A DNA stretch of 60,149 bases, from positions 1-60,149 of the forward strand of contig DASSEX010000082.1 of NCBI GenBank assembly GCA_035695045.1, in the 5' to 3' direction. The position numbers and the translations under genes were made by a program. This document shows positions 25,921-34,979 of the stretch, piece by piece. The stretch is from DASSKP01 sp035695045 (lineage in GTDB: Bacteria > Actinomycetota > Actinomycetes > JAFAQI01). Numbering within the stretch: position 1 is the stretch's first letter; every line of letters starts with the position of its first letter. The notes under the pieces are model-generated. The model was not told the origin of the DNA, did no database searches, and saw nothing but the letters and a program-made list of their open reading frames with translations.

Positions 25921-27363
25921 GGGCTCGCGGCCGACTTCGTCGGCCATCTCGGGCGTGACGCCGTGGTGACCGACCGGGTGCAGCTGCGGACGTACGAGTG
26001 CGACGGTCTGGCGGCGTACCGCTGCATCCCGGGCCTGGTCGTTCTCGCGCGCACGACCGACGACGTGTCGTACGTCGTCCGCCGCTGCCATGAGTCGGGG
26101 GTGCCGTTCGTCGCGCGGGGGGCCGGCACGGGTCTGTCCGGCGGCGCGCTGCCGCGGGAGGACGGCGTCCTCATCGTGCTGTCGCGGATGAGTCACATCC
26201 GCGAGGTGGACGTCGACGACCAGCGCGCGGTCGTGGAGCCAGGTGCGATCAACCTCGACGTGACGCGCGCGGCGAACCCGCACGGCTTCTACTACGCGCC
26301 GGACCCGTCGAGCCAGCAGATCTGCTCGATCGGTGGCAACGTCGCGGAGAACTCCGGCGGCGCCCACTGCCTGAAGTACGGCTTCACCGTCAACCATGTC
26401 ACCGGCCTCGAGGTCGTGATGCCGGACGGCACCGTCGAGACGTTCGGCGGCCGCGCGCCCGACCCGCCGGGTTACGACCTCGTCGGAGCTTTCGTCGGCA
26501 GTGAGGGCACGCTCGGCATCGCCACCGAGGTCACCGTCCGCCTGCTGCGCAGGCCGGAGACCGTGCAGACGTTGCTCGCGGGGTTCCGCACGATGGACGA
26601 CGCCGGGGGCGCCGTGAGCGACATCATCGCGGCCGGCGTGGTGCCTGCCGCGGTGGAGATGATGGACGCTCTCGCCATCGAGGCCGCCGAGGCGGCGGTC
26701 AAGTGCGGATATCCCACCGGCGCCGGCGCGGTGCTCATCGTGGAGCTCGACGGACCGCTCGCGGAGGTCGAGGCGCATCTCGCAGCAGTCGACGGCTTCT
26801 GCCGCGAGCGTGGTGCGTTCGAGATCCGGGTGGCCGCGGATGACGCACAGCGCGCGAGCATCTGGCGCGGCCGGAAGTCCGCCTTTGCCGCGGTCGGGCG
26901 GATCAGTCCCGACTACATCGTGCAGGACGGCGTCGTGCCCCGCACCTCACTCGCTCAGGTCCTGCGTGACATCGCGAGCCTCTCCGAGGAGACCGGCATC
27001 CGGGTCGCCAACGTGTTCCACGCCGGCGACGGCAACCTGCACCCGCTCGTGCTGTTCGACGAGGCGAAGCAGGAGACGGAGCGCGCCGAGGAGGTCTCGA
27101 GCCGCATCCTCGACCTGTGCATCGAGCACGGCGGCTCCATCACGGGCGAGCACGGCGTCGGGGCCGACAAGAAGAAGCACATGAGCCGGATGTTCAGTGA
27201 CGTCGACCTCGATGTCATGCAGCTGGTGCGATGCGCGTTCGACCCGGACAACCTCTGCAACCCGGGCAAGGTCTTCCCGACGCCGCGGCTGTGCGGCGAG
27301 CGACCCGGTCGACGCACGGGTGCTCATCCGTTGCAGGAAGCCGGCGTCGCCGAGATCTTCTGA
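25864..27363 (+). CDS. glcD: Glycolate oxidase FAD subunit GlcD
   Basis: Flavoprotein that oxidises glycolate (or D-lactate) to the keto acid. It has the VAO-type FAD domain: RGAGTGLSGGALP, IGGNVAENSGGAHCLKYG, GSEGTLGIATE. It has the C-terminal FAD-linked oxidase domain with VFHAGDGNLHPLVLF and GSITGEHGVGADKK. It is 499 residues long. The start is uncertain: GTG at 25864 lies in the palindrome and gives an atypical first 25 residues, while family homology only becomes clear at LRTYECDGLAAYR. GTGs at 25963 and 25966 are the next in-frame options. The stop overlaps the glcE ATG. Confidence 0.88.
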   Translation: MRRNPPSEASAKGDNVALNGLAADFVGHLGRDAVVTDRVQLRTYECDGLAAYRCIPGLVVLARTTDDVSYVVRRCHESGVPFVARGAGTGLSGGALPREDGVLIVLSRMSHIREVDVDDQRAVVEPGAINLDVTRAANPHGFYYAPDPSSQQICSIGGNVAENSGGAHCLKYGFTVNHVTGLEVVMPDGTVETFGGRAPDPPGYDLVGAFVGSEGTLGIATEVTVRLLRRPETVQTLLAGFRTMDDAGGAVSDIIAAGVVPAAVEMMDALAIEAAEAAVKCGYPTGAGAVLIVELDGPLAEVEAHLAAVDGFCRERGAFEIRVAADDAQRASIWRGRKSAFAAVGRISPDYIVQDGVVPRTSLAQVLRDIASLSEETGIRVANVFHAGDGNLHPLVLFDEAKQETERAEEVSSRILDLCIEHGGSITGEHGVGADKKKHMSRMFSDVDLDVMQLVRCAFDPDNLCNPGKVFPTPRLCGERPGRRTGAHPLQEAGVAEIF

Positions 27364-28463
27364 TGGAGACCTCACGACCGCGTTCCGTCGAAGAGCTCTC
27401 GACGGCTCTGCGTGACAGCAGCGGCACCGTTCGCGCACGCGGCGGCGGCACGAAGTGGTCGTGGGGTGCGTCCACCCCCAACCCGGACATGCTCCTCGAC
27501 CTCACGGCGATGAACGACGTCGTCGAGCACGCGTCCGGAGATCTCGTCGTCACCGTCCAGGCCGGAACGAGCCTGACCGACCTCCAGACTGCGCTCGGCG
27601 CTGCCGGGCAGTGGCTCTCGCTCGATCCGCCGGAGCGCCACGCGACCGTCGGTGGCGTGGTGTCGACGGCGACCAGCGGGCCGCGTCGGCTGCGGTTCGG
27701 CACTCCCCGTGACCTGCTCATCGGCGTGACCGTGGTGCTCGCCGACGGCACGATCGCGCGTTCGGGCGGCAAGGTGGTGAAGAACGTCGCCGGCTACGAC
27801 CTCGGCAAGCTGGTCACCGGGGCGTTCGGGACGCTGGGCGTCATCGCGGAGTGCACGTTCCGGCTGCATCCCGTCGCACCCGCGCGGCGCGTCGTCTCGC
27901 TCGATGTCGCCGATCCCGGCCCGCTGGTCGGCGCGGTCCTGCGGTCGCCTTTGGAGCCCGCGGCGTTGGAGTGGGATGGCGAGCGTCTCCACGCGCTCTT
28001 CGAGACGGTCGAGGGCGCCGCCGAGAGCCAGGCGCGTGACCTGCTGTCTCTCGCGGGTCGTGGCGAGGTCGGGGACGCGTTGCCCGAGGCGTTCGGCTCG
28101 CGCCCGTGGCGCGACGGCGACGTCGCACTGAAGGTGACGCACCGGCTCTCGTCACTGTCGCCGGTGGTGGACGTCGTACGGCGTCGACTGCCCGGGTGCC
28201 GGCTGGTCGCGCACGCTGGTTCGGGTGTCATCCACGCCGCGGTCGCGGCCGACGCGACGGACGTCGCTGCCTCCGTCGACGAGCTGCGACGCGAGGTCGG
28301 TCCGCACGACGGGTCGGTCCTGGTCCTCGACGCTCCACCGGACGTCAAGGCCGGCATCGACGTGTGGGGACCGGTTCGCGGACTCGAGGTCATGCGCCGG
28401 GTCAAGGCGCAGTTCGACCCTGACGCCAGGATGAGTCCCGGGAGGTTCGTCGGTGGGATCTGA
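27363..28463 (+). CDS. glcE: Glycolate oxidase FAD-binding subunit GlcE
   Basis: Second, shorter flavin-binding subunit of the glycolate oxidase complex (366 residues). The FAD-binding fold is seen in VRARGGGTKWSWG, LDPPERHATVGGVVSTATSG and GGKVVKNVAGYDLGKLVTGAFGTL (two blocks of one segment). The C-terminal half is short, as in GlcE, and ends FDPDARMSPGRFVGG. The ATG at 27363 shares a base with the glcD stop, and the next gene starts inside its last codons, so D-E-F are translationally coupled. Confidence 0.88.
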   Translation: METSRPRSVEELSTALRDSSGTVRARGGGTKWSWGASTPNPDMLLDLTAMNDVVEHASGDLVVTVQAGTSLTDLQTALGAAGQWLSLDPPERHATVGGVVSTATSGPRRLRFGTPRDLLIGVTVVLADGTIARSGGKVVKNVAGYDLGKLVTGAFGTLGVIAECTFRLHPVAPARRVVSLDVADPGPLVGAVLRSPLEPAALEWDGERLHALFETVEGAAESQARDLLSLAGRGEVGDALPEAFGSRPWRDGDVALKVTHRLSSLSPVVDVVRRRLPGCRLVAHAGSGVIHAAVAADATDVAASVDELRREVGPHDGSVLVLDAPPDVKAGIDVWGPVRGLEVMRRVKAQFDPDARMSPGRFVGGI

Positions 28464-29772
28464 ACCGCAGATGACGCAAGGGGTCCCGGAGTCGGCGACC
28501 GGCATCGACGCGGGGCTCGTAGCGGACTGTGTTCACTGCGGGTTCTGCCTACCGTCGTGTCCGACCTACCTCCTGTGGGGCGAGGAGATGGACTCGCCGC
28601 GCGGTCGGATCTACCTCATGAAGCAGCGTCTCGAAGGCGAGCCGCTCGACGATGCGATGGTCCGCCATTTCGACCAGTGCCTTGGCTGCATGGCGTGTGT
28701 CACGGCATGTCCGTCCGGCGTCCGGTACGACCGGCTGATCGAAGCGACGCGGGCGCATGTCGAAGAGACGCATGAGCGGTCTCCTTCCGATCGCGCCTTG
28801 CGCAGTCTCGTGTTCCATCTGTTTCCGTATCCGCGGCGACTGCGCGCGATGCGACCACTGCTGCGGGCATACCAGCGCAGCGGTGCGGCGCGCCTCGTCG
28901 GGCGAAGCCGCCTGCTCGACCGGCTGCCACCGACCGTCGGTGCCATGGAGCGCCTGATGCCGCCCGTCGGGCGTGAGCGGGAGGAGGTCGCCGAGAGCAC
29001 ACCGGCGCAGGGGGCGCGCCGCGCTCGGGTCGGGATGCTGCTCGGCTGTGTGCAGCGCGAGTTCTTCCCGGGCGTCAACGCCGCGACCGCTCGCGTGCTC
29101 TCGGCAGAGGGATGCGAGGTCGTCGCTCCCGCCTTGCAGGGCTGCTGCGGTGCGCTCTCTCTGCACTCCGGTCGACACGATGAAGCGGTGCGATTCGCCA
29201 AGCGGACGATCACGACGTTCGAGTCGCTGCAGGTCGATGCCGTCGTCGTGAACGCAGCGGGATGCGGTTCGTCGATGAAGGACTACGCCGAGGTGCTCGC
29301 CGACGAGCCCGGTTGGGCCGAACGCGCGGCGGCCTTCGCCGCCAAGGTGCGCGACGTGACCGAGCTCCTGGCGGACCTCGGTCCGGTCGCACCGAGGCAT
29401 CCGCTGCCGTTGACCGCGGCGTACCACGATGCGTGTCACCTGTCGCACGCGCAGGGCGTGCGCATCCAGCCACGCGAGCTGCTGGCGGGCATCCCGGACC
29501 TCCAACTCCGTGAGATCGCCGAGGCCGACATCTGCTGCGGGTCCGCCGGCGTCTACAACCTCTTCCAGCCGGATGCCGCTCGCGCTCTCGGCGACCGTAA
29601 GGCGGCCCACGTCCTCGACACGGGCGCAGACGTTCTCGTCACGGCCAATCCCGGCTGTCTGCTGCAGATCCATGCCGCCGCCGAACGCGCCGGTCGCACC
29701 GTTGCCCTCGCGCACACAGTGCAGGTCCTCGACGCCTCGATCAGGGGAGTCGCGCTCGCCGAAGCCTTGTGA
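28453..29772 (+). CDS. glcF: Glycolate oxidase iron-sulfur subunit GlcF
   Basis: Carries electrons from the GlcDE flavins toward the quinone pool. The 439 residues contain two [4Fe-4S] motifs, C26-C29-C32-C36 (CVHCGFCLPSC) and C76-C79-C82-C86 (CLGCMACVTAC), then two CCG domains with QGCCGALSLHSG and ICCGSAGVYN. The GTG start lies within the end of glcE. A putative leader with a hairpin and an unrelated secreted protein gene follow, so this closes the aceB-glcDEF unit. Confidence 0.93.
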   Translation: MGSEPQMTQGVPESATGIDAGLVADCVHCGFCLPSCPTYLLWGEEMDSPRGRIYLMKQRLEGEPLDDAMVRHFDQCLGCMACVTACPSGVRYDRLIEATRAHVEETHERSPSDRALRSLVFHLFPYPRRLRAMRPLLRAYQRSGAARLVGRSRLLDRLPPTVGAMERLMPPVGREREEVAESTPAQGARRARVGMLLGCVQREFFPGVNAATARVLSAEGCEVVAPALQGCCGALSLHSGRHDEAVRFAKRTITTFESLQVDAVVVNAAGCGSSMKDYAEVLADEPGWAERAAAFAAKVRDVTELLADLGPVAPRHPLPLTAAYHDACHLSHAQGVRIQPRELLAGIPDLQLREIAEADICCGSAGVYNLFQPDAARALGDRKAAHVLDTGADVLVTANPGCLLQIHAAAERAGRTVALAHTVQVLDASIRGVALAEAL

Positions 29773-29829
29773 TTCGCCACAAATCATGAGAATCTGGACA
29801 TCTTCCGGGTTGTGACGGCGCGAGGTTCG

Positions 29830-29868
29830 GGTCGACCGCCCGTTGTCCCAGCAGTGGCGGTCTCGACC
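29830..29868 (+). promoter_or_regulatory. Imperfect hairpin in the leader of the secreted-protein gene
   Basis: GGTCGACCGCC (29830-29840) can pair with GGCGGTCTCGACC (29856-29868) with a two-base bulge, about 37 bases ahead of the ATG at 29905. It may be a leader structure or the end of the glc transcript. The only support is the pairing. Confidence 0.25.
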
Positions 29869-29904
29869 GCCTGTCCCTGTCCTCGGACGAGAAGGAACCC
29901 GTTC

Positions 29905-30975
29905 ATGGCCTCGCACCGCACGCGCTCCTCACGGTTGGCCCGCGCCGGTTTGGTGGCGGCTGCCACCGTCGCCGTCGGCGTCGCGGTCGTCCCGACCGCA
30001 CAGGCCGGTTCGACCGACAACCACTCCTACCGGCACGGCCTCGTGCCGACGGTGGAAGGGGCGGCCAACCAGGCGAAGAACTCTCTCGGCCTGCCGATCA
30101 ACCTGCCGATCGCCACCAACCTCAGCTACGGCGGCGGCACCAACGGTGTCGGTGTCACGACGGGTGCGCCGAAGGTCTACCTCGTCTTCTGGGGCAGCCA
30201 GTGGGGGACTGCAGGGACCAACTCCAAGGGCGACACCACCTTCAGCAACGACCCGGGTAGTGCCGCGCCCGTCGTGCAGGAGTTCTTCAAGGGCCTCGGG
30301 ACCAACAGCGAGGGCTGGTCCAAGGTCATGACGCAGTACTGCGAGGGCGTCTCCTCCGGCTCGACGTCGTGCCCGACCTCGGCGCCGCACGTCGGTTACC
30401 CGACGGGTGGCGCACTGGCTGGCATCTGGTACGACAATTCCTCGGCCGCACCCAGCCAGGCGACGCAGACGCAGATCGGCCAGGAGGCCGTCAACGCCGC
30501 TGCGCATTTCGGTAACACTGCGGCCGGCTCCAACCGCAACGCGCAGTACGCGATCCTGTCGCCGACCGGCACGCACCCGGACGGCTTCAACACCCCGACG
30601 AGCAACTGGTGTGCGTGGCACGACTGGACGGGCGACGTCGGTGTCAGCGACCCGTCCGGCGGGCTCGCCTTCGCCAACGATCCGTACCAGCTCGACATGG
30701 GTTCCAGCTGTGGTGAGAACTTCGTCAACCCCGGCAGCGCCGGCGTGGACGACGGCTTCACGATCGTCTTCGGTCACGAGTACGCCGAGACCATCACCGA
30801 CCAGTTCCCGGCGGGCGGCTGGACCGACATCCAGGGCTCGGAGAACGCCGACAAGTGCGCCTGGATCTCTTCGGGCACCGGTGCCTCGCAGAACATCACC
30901 CTCGGGACCGGCTCGTTCGCCGTGCAGTCGACCTGGGGCAACGACAAGAGCCAGTGCGAGATCACGCACGCCTGA
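29905..30975 (+). CDS. Secreted protein with HEYAE motif, putative metallopeptidase-like
   Basis: A 356-residue exported protein. The signal peptide has basic residues (SHRTRSSRLAR), a hydrophobic run and cleavage near TAQAGS. The mature part has APKVYLVFWGSQWG, a Ser/Thr/Gly-rich middle, and the block GHEYAETITDQFPAGGWTD followed by ADKCAWI and STWGNDKSQC. This arrangement recurs in a family of actinobacterial secreted proteins sometimes likened to EXORDIUM or peptidases. HEYAE is not a full HExxH zincin motif, so catalysis is unproven. ATG at 29905 is preferred because GAAGGA precedes it by eight bases and the signal peptide begins there. It is closed by the hairpin at 31005-31037. Confidence 0.8.
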   Translation: MASHRTRSSRLARAGLVAAATVAVGVAVVPTAQAGSTDNHSYRHGLVPTVEGAANQAKNSLGLPINLPIATNLSYGGGTNGVGVTTGAPKVYLVFWGSQWGTAGTNSKGDTTFSNDPGSAAPVVQEFFKGLGTNSEGWSKVMTQYCEGVSSGSTSCPTSAPHVGYPTGGALAGIWYDNSSAAPSQATQTQIGQEAVNAAAHFGNTAAGSNRNAQYAILSPTGTHPDGFNTPTSNWCAWHDWTGDVGVSDPSGGLAFANDPYQLDMGSSCGENFVNPGSAGVDDGFTIVFGHEYAETITDQFPAGGWTDIQGSENADKCAWISSGTGASQNITLGTGSFAVQSTWGNDKSQCEITHA

Positions 30976-31004
30976 CATCTTCGCCACGACGCTCTGCACC
31001 TGAC

Positions 31005-31037
31005 GGAATTGCCCGGGCATCCTGCCCGGGCAATTCC
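31005..31037 (+). terminator. Perfect 15-bp hairpin terminator
   Basis: Arms 31005-31019 (GGAATTGCCCGGGCA) and 31023-31037 are exact reverse complements around a three-base loop, 30 bases after the secreted-protein stop. It is a strong factor-independent-like hairpin without a long T-run. Confidence 0.8.
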
Positions 31038-31177
31038 TGTGTTCGGCACGAAATGCCCGGATTCAGTCCCACGCGGTGTCCTCGCTACCGACTTTCCCCT
31101 CTGATGCGAATTCTTACGAATCGCTTGCGCTCGGTCGATACGCAGTCGAGACTTGCCGCGGCGGGGGGAGGCTGAGG

Positions 31178-33037
31178 ATGCCGCAGTCCGAGGAGTGCGA
31201 GTCGGCGGACGCCGTGTCCGGCGAACGCGCGACGTTCAGCAGGCGTGGCTTTCTCTCCGCAGGAGCCTTGGGCATTGCCGGGCTGGCTCTTCCCGAGGCG
31301 GTCTGGCTCCCGGCCAGCGCAGCAGAAGCGGTCGCGGGCTTCGACGGTGTCCCGCCCGTGCGGGCAGCCATGCACGTGCACGGAAGCTGGTCAGAGGGAA
31401 ACGGCAGCTGGGAGGCGCAGTTCCGGCAGGCCGTTCGCAACCAGGTCGACCTGCTCTACATGACGGACCACGACACGCGTGTTCTCGCGATGCACTATCT
31501 CAGGACGCTCGTCGGCGCGAAGTGGCTCCGCACTTCGCAGGGGCGCCTGTTGCGACACGCGATGACGGTCGATGGCGGGTCAGTGCGCCTGTTGGCCGAG
31601 AGTGCGGCGGTGGCCGCGGCGGCATCGGTGACGATGGCCATCGACCCCGCTCCGATGGGGCAGGCCGCTCGCCGGCTGCACACCTCGATCGCGGGGCAAA
31701 CCCTCGTTCTGACCTTCGGTGCCGTGCGGTTGACACACGGCGCCCGGTTCGACGTACACGTCCCGCTCAGCTACCACCCCGCCGCGGGCGACCGGGCCGC
31801 GGGTCAACTCGAGCTTGTCTACCGGTTCGGCCGCCCGGCCCGCAGGCGCTACCTGCAGCGAAGCGGGCGGCGCGCCGTCGTCGAGCTGCCGACTCCGACT
31901 TCGAACAGCATCAGACGACTGTCGCCGGCGCGGGACGCGGCCTCGTTCTGGCCCGCAATCTTTCCGGCCGACAACGTGATGGCCGGTCTGTCCTTGTGCG
32001 CGACGAGCCCGCACCGTGGGGCCGTCGCGGATATCCGGGTCGAGGGACTGCGGTTCGCGCGCACGCAGAACACGCCGACCGCCGCCGCGGACCAGCAAGC
32101 GCACCTGGCGGCCTGGTACCAGTCCAAGTTCCCGAGCCTGACCGTTCGCCCGAGCATCGAGGTCAGCCACTATCTGCCCGACCTCAACCCGTTCGGGATC
32201 CCGCAGTACATCCCGGATTACGCAACCCTCCCTTCCGACCTGGACGCCCTCAAGGCGCAGATCGTGTCCAACGTCCACGCACAGGGCGGCCTGGTGTCGT
32301 GGAACCACCCCTTCGGGTACAGCGCGGGGCCTCTTGCCAGCCCGGACCAGCAGACCGTGCTGCGCCGTCAGCTCTTCGGAAACATGCGCGCGGTGCATGA
32401 GTACGGAGTCGACATCCTGGAGGTGGGTTACGCGCTGCGCGGCCACGTCGGCACAGCTGCGCACCTGGATCTCTGGGACACGTTCTCTCGCACGGGACGC
32501 TTCCTCACCGGAAACGGCGTGACGGATGACCACGAGGGACGGGCCTGGGGACAGTTCGGGAACGGGTTCGTGACCGGTATCTGGACCTCGTCGCGTTCTG
32601 ATGCGGATGTCGTGCAGTCCCTGGCTGGAGGTCGCGCGTATCTCTCACACATGCAGTGGTGGCCCGGCGGGGAGATCGACCTCCTCGTCGACGACAAGCT
32701 TCAGATGGGTTCGGTGTCCGTCGGCTCGTCGGCGGCTACCCGCAAGTTGACCGTCCTCGCGACTTCGCTGCCGGCCGGTGGCGCCGTGCAGGTCGTCGGA
32801 GGCCCCGTCGATTACAGCGACGCTCCAGACCCCGGTACGGCGATCGCGAGCACATTGCCCGTCTCACAGTTCTCGGGCAACACGGCAACCGTCCAGATAG
32901 ATGCATCGAGCTCCTGCTTCTACCGCGTCCAGGTCCTGAACGCCGACGGGGTGATCGTCGGAAGTAGTAACCCGGTGTGGTTGCTCACGTCGGACCCGCC
33001 GTCAGGAGCGCCGGCGACTCGTCGCCACGACCTCTAG
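31178..33037 (+). CDS. Tat-exported PHP-type metal-dependent phosphoesterase
   Basis: A 619-residue protein with a twin-arginine signal (SRRGFLS at 21-27, hydrophobic run, ASAAEA). The PHP metal pattern is spread over the chain: H66-x-H68 in AAMHVHGSW, TDHD at 96-99, WNHPFG near 376 and TDDH near 450. A beta-rich insertion of about 200 residues sits between TDHD and the later motifs, and a beta domain of about 120 residues closes the protein. It is likely a secreted or periplasm-like hydrolase of a phosphoester. ATG at 31178 follows GGGGGGAG by eight bases. It stands alone between a terminator and the ABC genes. Confidence 0.8.
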   Translation: MPQSEECESADAVSGERATFSRRGFLSAGALGIAGLALPEAVWLPASAAEAVAGFDGVPPVRAAMHVHGSWSEGNGSWEAQFRQAVRNQVDLLYMTDHDTRVLAMHYLRTLVGAKWLRTSQGRLLRHAMTVDGGSVRLLAESAAVAAAASVTMAIDPAPMGQAARRLHTSIAGQTLVLTFGAVRLTHGARFDVHVPLSYHPAAGDRAAGQLELVYRFGRPARRRYLQRSGRRAVVELPTPTSNSIRRLSPARDAASFWPAIFPADNVMAGLSLCATSPHRGAVADIRVEGLRFARTQNTPTAAADQQAHLAAWYQSKFPSLTVRPSIEVSHYLPDLNPFGIPQYIPDYATLPSDLDALKAQIVSNVHAQGGLVSWNHPFGYSAGPLASPDQQTVLRRQLFGNMRAVHEYGVDILEVGYALRGHVGTAAHLDLWDTFSRTGRFLTGNGVTDDHEGRAWGQFGNGFVTGIWTSSRSDADVVQSLAGGRAYLSHMQWWPGGEIDLLVDDKLQMGSVSVGSSAATRKLTVLATSLPAGGAVQVVGGPVDYSDAPDPGTAIASTLPVSQFSGNTATVQIDASSSCFYRVQVLNADGVIVGSSNPVWLLTSDPPSGAPATRRHDL

Positions 33038-33059
33038 CGCGGGTGACTCCGTCGCTCTG

Positions 33060-33093
33060 CCGGCGGCGAAATCGCAGGCGCCTCTGCCGCCGG
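33060..33093 (+). terminator. Possible hairpin between the PHP gene and ABC genes
   Basis: CCGGCGGC at 33060-33067 pairs with GCCGCCGG at 33086-33093 around an 18-base loop, between the PHP stop and the GTG of the ABC ATPase. The stem is short, so the assignment is weak. Confidence 0.3.
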
Positions 33094-33111
33094 ATCGCCT
33101 AGGGTCGCGGC

Positions 33112-34137
33112 GTGGGTGATCACGCCGTCGTCGTCGAGGACCTGCGCAAGACCTTCCGTGGTCGGGGCAAGAGTGCGCCGGTGGAGGCGCTGCGAGGCGT
33201 CGACCTGACCGTCGACGCCGGCACCGTCCTCGGCGTGCTGGGGCCGAACGGTGCCGGCAAGACGACGGCGGTGCGCATCCTCACGACCCTGCTCCAGCCC
33301 GACGGCGGCTCTGCGCAGGTCCTGGGTCATGACGTCGTGCACCAGGCCGCGGCGGTACGACGTCTCATCGGACTGACCGGTCAGTCGACGGCGATCGTCG
33401 ACGAGCTGACGGGCAGGGAGAACCTCGAGATGGTCGGACGCCTCAACCACCTCGCGCGTAGCGAGGCGCGGTCGCGCGCCGAGGCGCTGCTCCAGCAGTT
33501 CGATCTCGCCGACGCCGGTGAACGGCAGGCGAAGACCTACTCCGGGGGCATGCTCCGCCGGCTCGACCTTGCCGCGGGTCTCGTCGCGCATCCGCCGGTG
33601 CTGTTCCTCGATGAGCCGACGACGGGTCTGGACCCCCGCAGCCGCATCGGCATGTGGGATGTCATCCGCAGTCTCGTCGCCGGAGGCACGACCCTGCTGC
33701 TCACGACGCAGTACCTCGACGAGGCCGACGAGCTTGCCGACTCCATCGTGGTCATCGACCACGGCAAGGTCATCGCTCGCGGCACCGCCTCGGAGCTGAA
33801 GACGCAGATCGGTGGCGACGTGATCGAGTTCACGGTGCCGGATCGCGGACAGATCTCCGCGGCGGCCGACTCCGTCGCGCACCTGGGTGACCGCGGCGTC
33901 GACGTCGACCGGGAGACCGGCCTGGTGTCGGTGCGCGTCGGGGCAAGCGGTTCCGAGGCGTTGCTGGACGCCGTACGGCGCCTCGACGCGGCCAAGGTCA
34001 CCGTCACCGGTCTGGCCCTGCGCCGCCCGTCTCTCGACGACGTCTTCCTCGCCCTCACCGGCCGTCCCGCTGAGGAGTCATCCGACGTCGCCCCGCCCGA
34101 TCAGCAGTCAGCCGACGCGACGAAGGTGACCGCATGA
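33112..34137 (+). CDS. DrrA-type ABC exporter ATPase
   Basis: Powers export of a drug or lipid through the permease encoded next. In 341 residues: Walker A GPNGAGKTT, Q-loop LTGQSTAIVDELTGRENLEM, signature YSGGMLRRLDLAAGL, Walker B VLFLDEPTTGLDP and H-loop LLTTQYLDEADELAD. A C-terminal domain of about 100 residues is typical of daunorubicin-resistance DrrA proteins. The GTG start is followed by an ATGA overlap with the permease. The substrate is unknown. Confidence 0.9.
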   Translation: MGDHAVVVEDLRKTFRGRGKSAPVEALRGVDLTVDAGTVLGVLGPNGAGKTTAVRILTTLLQPDGGSAQVLGHDVVHQAAAVRRLIGLTGQSTAIVDELTGRENLEMVGRLNHLARSEARSRAEALLQQFDLADAGERQAKTYSGGMLRRLDLAAGLVAHPPVLFLDEPTTGLDPRSRIGMWDVIRSLVAGGTTLLLTTQYLDEADELADSIVVIDHGKVIARGTASELKTQIGGDVIEFTVPDRGQISAAADSVAHLGDRGVDVDRETGLVSVRVGASGSEALLDAVRRLDAAKVTVTGLALRRPSLDDVFLALTGRPAEESSDVAPPDQQSADATKVTA

Positions 34138-34937
34138 CCAGTGCCACGATCGTCGCGCCGGCCGGCGGTCGGCTGCGCTGGGCCGCCAGCGATGCCTGGG
34201 TGCTGACCTGGCGCAACCTCACCGTCTGGCGACGGGTGCCGGCGTACCTCGTCTTCACGGTCGTGCAGCCGACGATCTTCACGCTGCTGTTCCGGTACGT
34301 CTTCGGGGGTGCGATCCCTGCGCACGGGATCCCCGGCGGCTATGTCAACTACCTGCTGCCCGGTGTCATCGGGCAGACGGCTGCCTTCGCCTCGATGGCG
34401 ACGGCGATCTCGCTCGCGATCGAGGCACAGAAGGGCGTCATCGACCGTCTCCGGGTGATGCCGATCGCGAGATCGGCGGTCCTGATGGGCCGGTTGATGG
34501 CCGATAGCATTCGGATGCTCATCACCTTGCTGGTGATCGTCGGTGTCGGCTATCTCGTCGGGTTCCGTTTCCACGGCGGAGTCGTCGACGCGGTCGCCAT
34601 GGTGCTGCTCGCGGAAGCGTTCGGCCTCACGGTGTGCTGCGTGTCGATGTTCATCGGTCTCGCCCTGCGTCAGGAGGAGGCCGTGCAGGCCTTCGGCTTG
34701 ATCTGGCTGTTCCCGTTGACGTTCGTGTCGTCGGCGTTCGTGCAGGTGGGGACGATGCCCGGCTGGCTGCAGGCCTTCGCTGACAACCAGCCGATCACCC
34801 ACGTGATCAACGCGTTGCGGTCGCTCGCACTCGGCACGCCGATGGGCGACAACCTGTGGCTGTCGGTCGTCTGGCTGGTCGCGATCCTGGCCTTCTTCAT
34901 GCCGCTCGCGGTGCGCGCCTACAAGCGAGTGTCGTAA
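34134..34937 (+). CDS. DrrB-type ABC-2 permease
   Basis: Membrane half of the exporter (267 residues). Six hydrophobic segments are visible, with the ABC-2 pattern VVQPTIFTLLFRYVFGGAI near the N-terminus and IWLFPLTFVSSAFV, MPGWLQAFADNQPITHVINALR and a final span at the C-terminus. The ATGA overlap with the ATPase gene implies a stoichiometric complex. Relatives export anthracyclines, glycolipids or unknown compounds. No biosynthetic cluster adjoins it. Confidence 0.9.
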   Translation: MTSATIVAPAGGRLRWAASDAWVLTWRNLTVWRRVPAYLVFTVVQPTIFTLLFRYVFGGAIPAHGIPGGYVNYLLPGVIGQTAAFASMATAISLAIEAQKGVIDRLRVMPIARSAVLMGRLMADSIRMLITLLVIVGVGYLVGFRFHGGVVDAVAMVLLAEAFGLTVCCVSMFIGLALRQEEAVQAFGLIWLFPLTFVSSAFVQVGTMPGWLQAFADNQPITHVINALRSLALGTPMGDNLWLSVVWLVAILAFFMPLAVRAYKRVS

Positions 34938-34979
34938 CGGTCTTCGCTCGGTTGGTGCGGGTTAGTCTCGGCACCTTCC

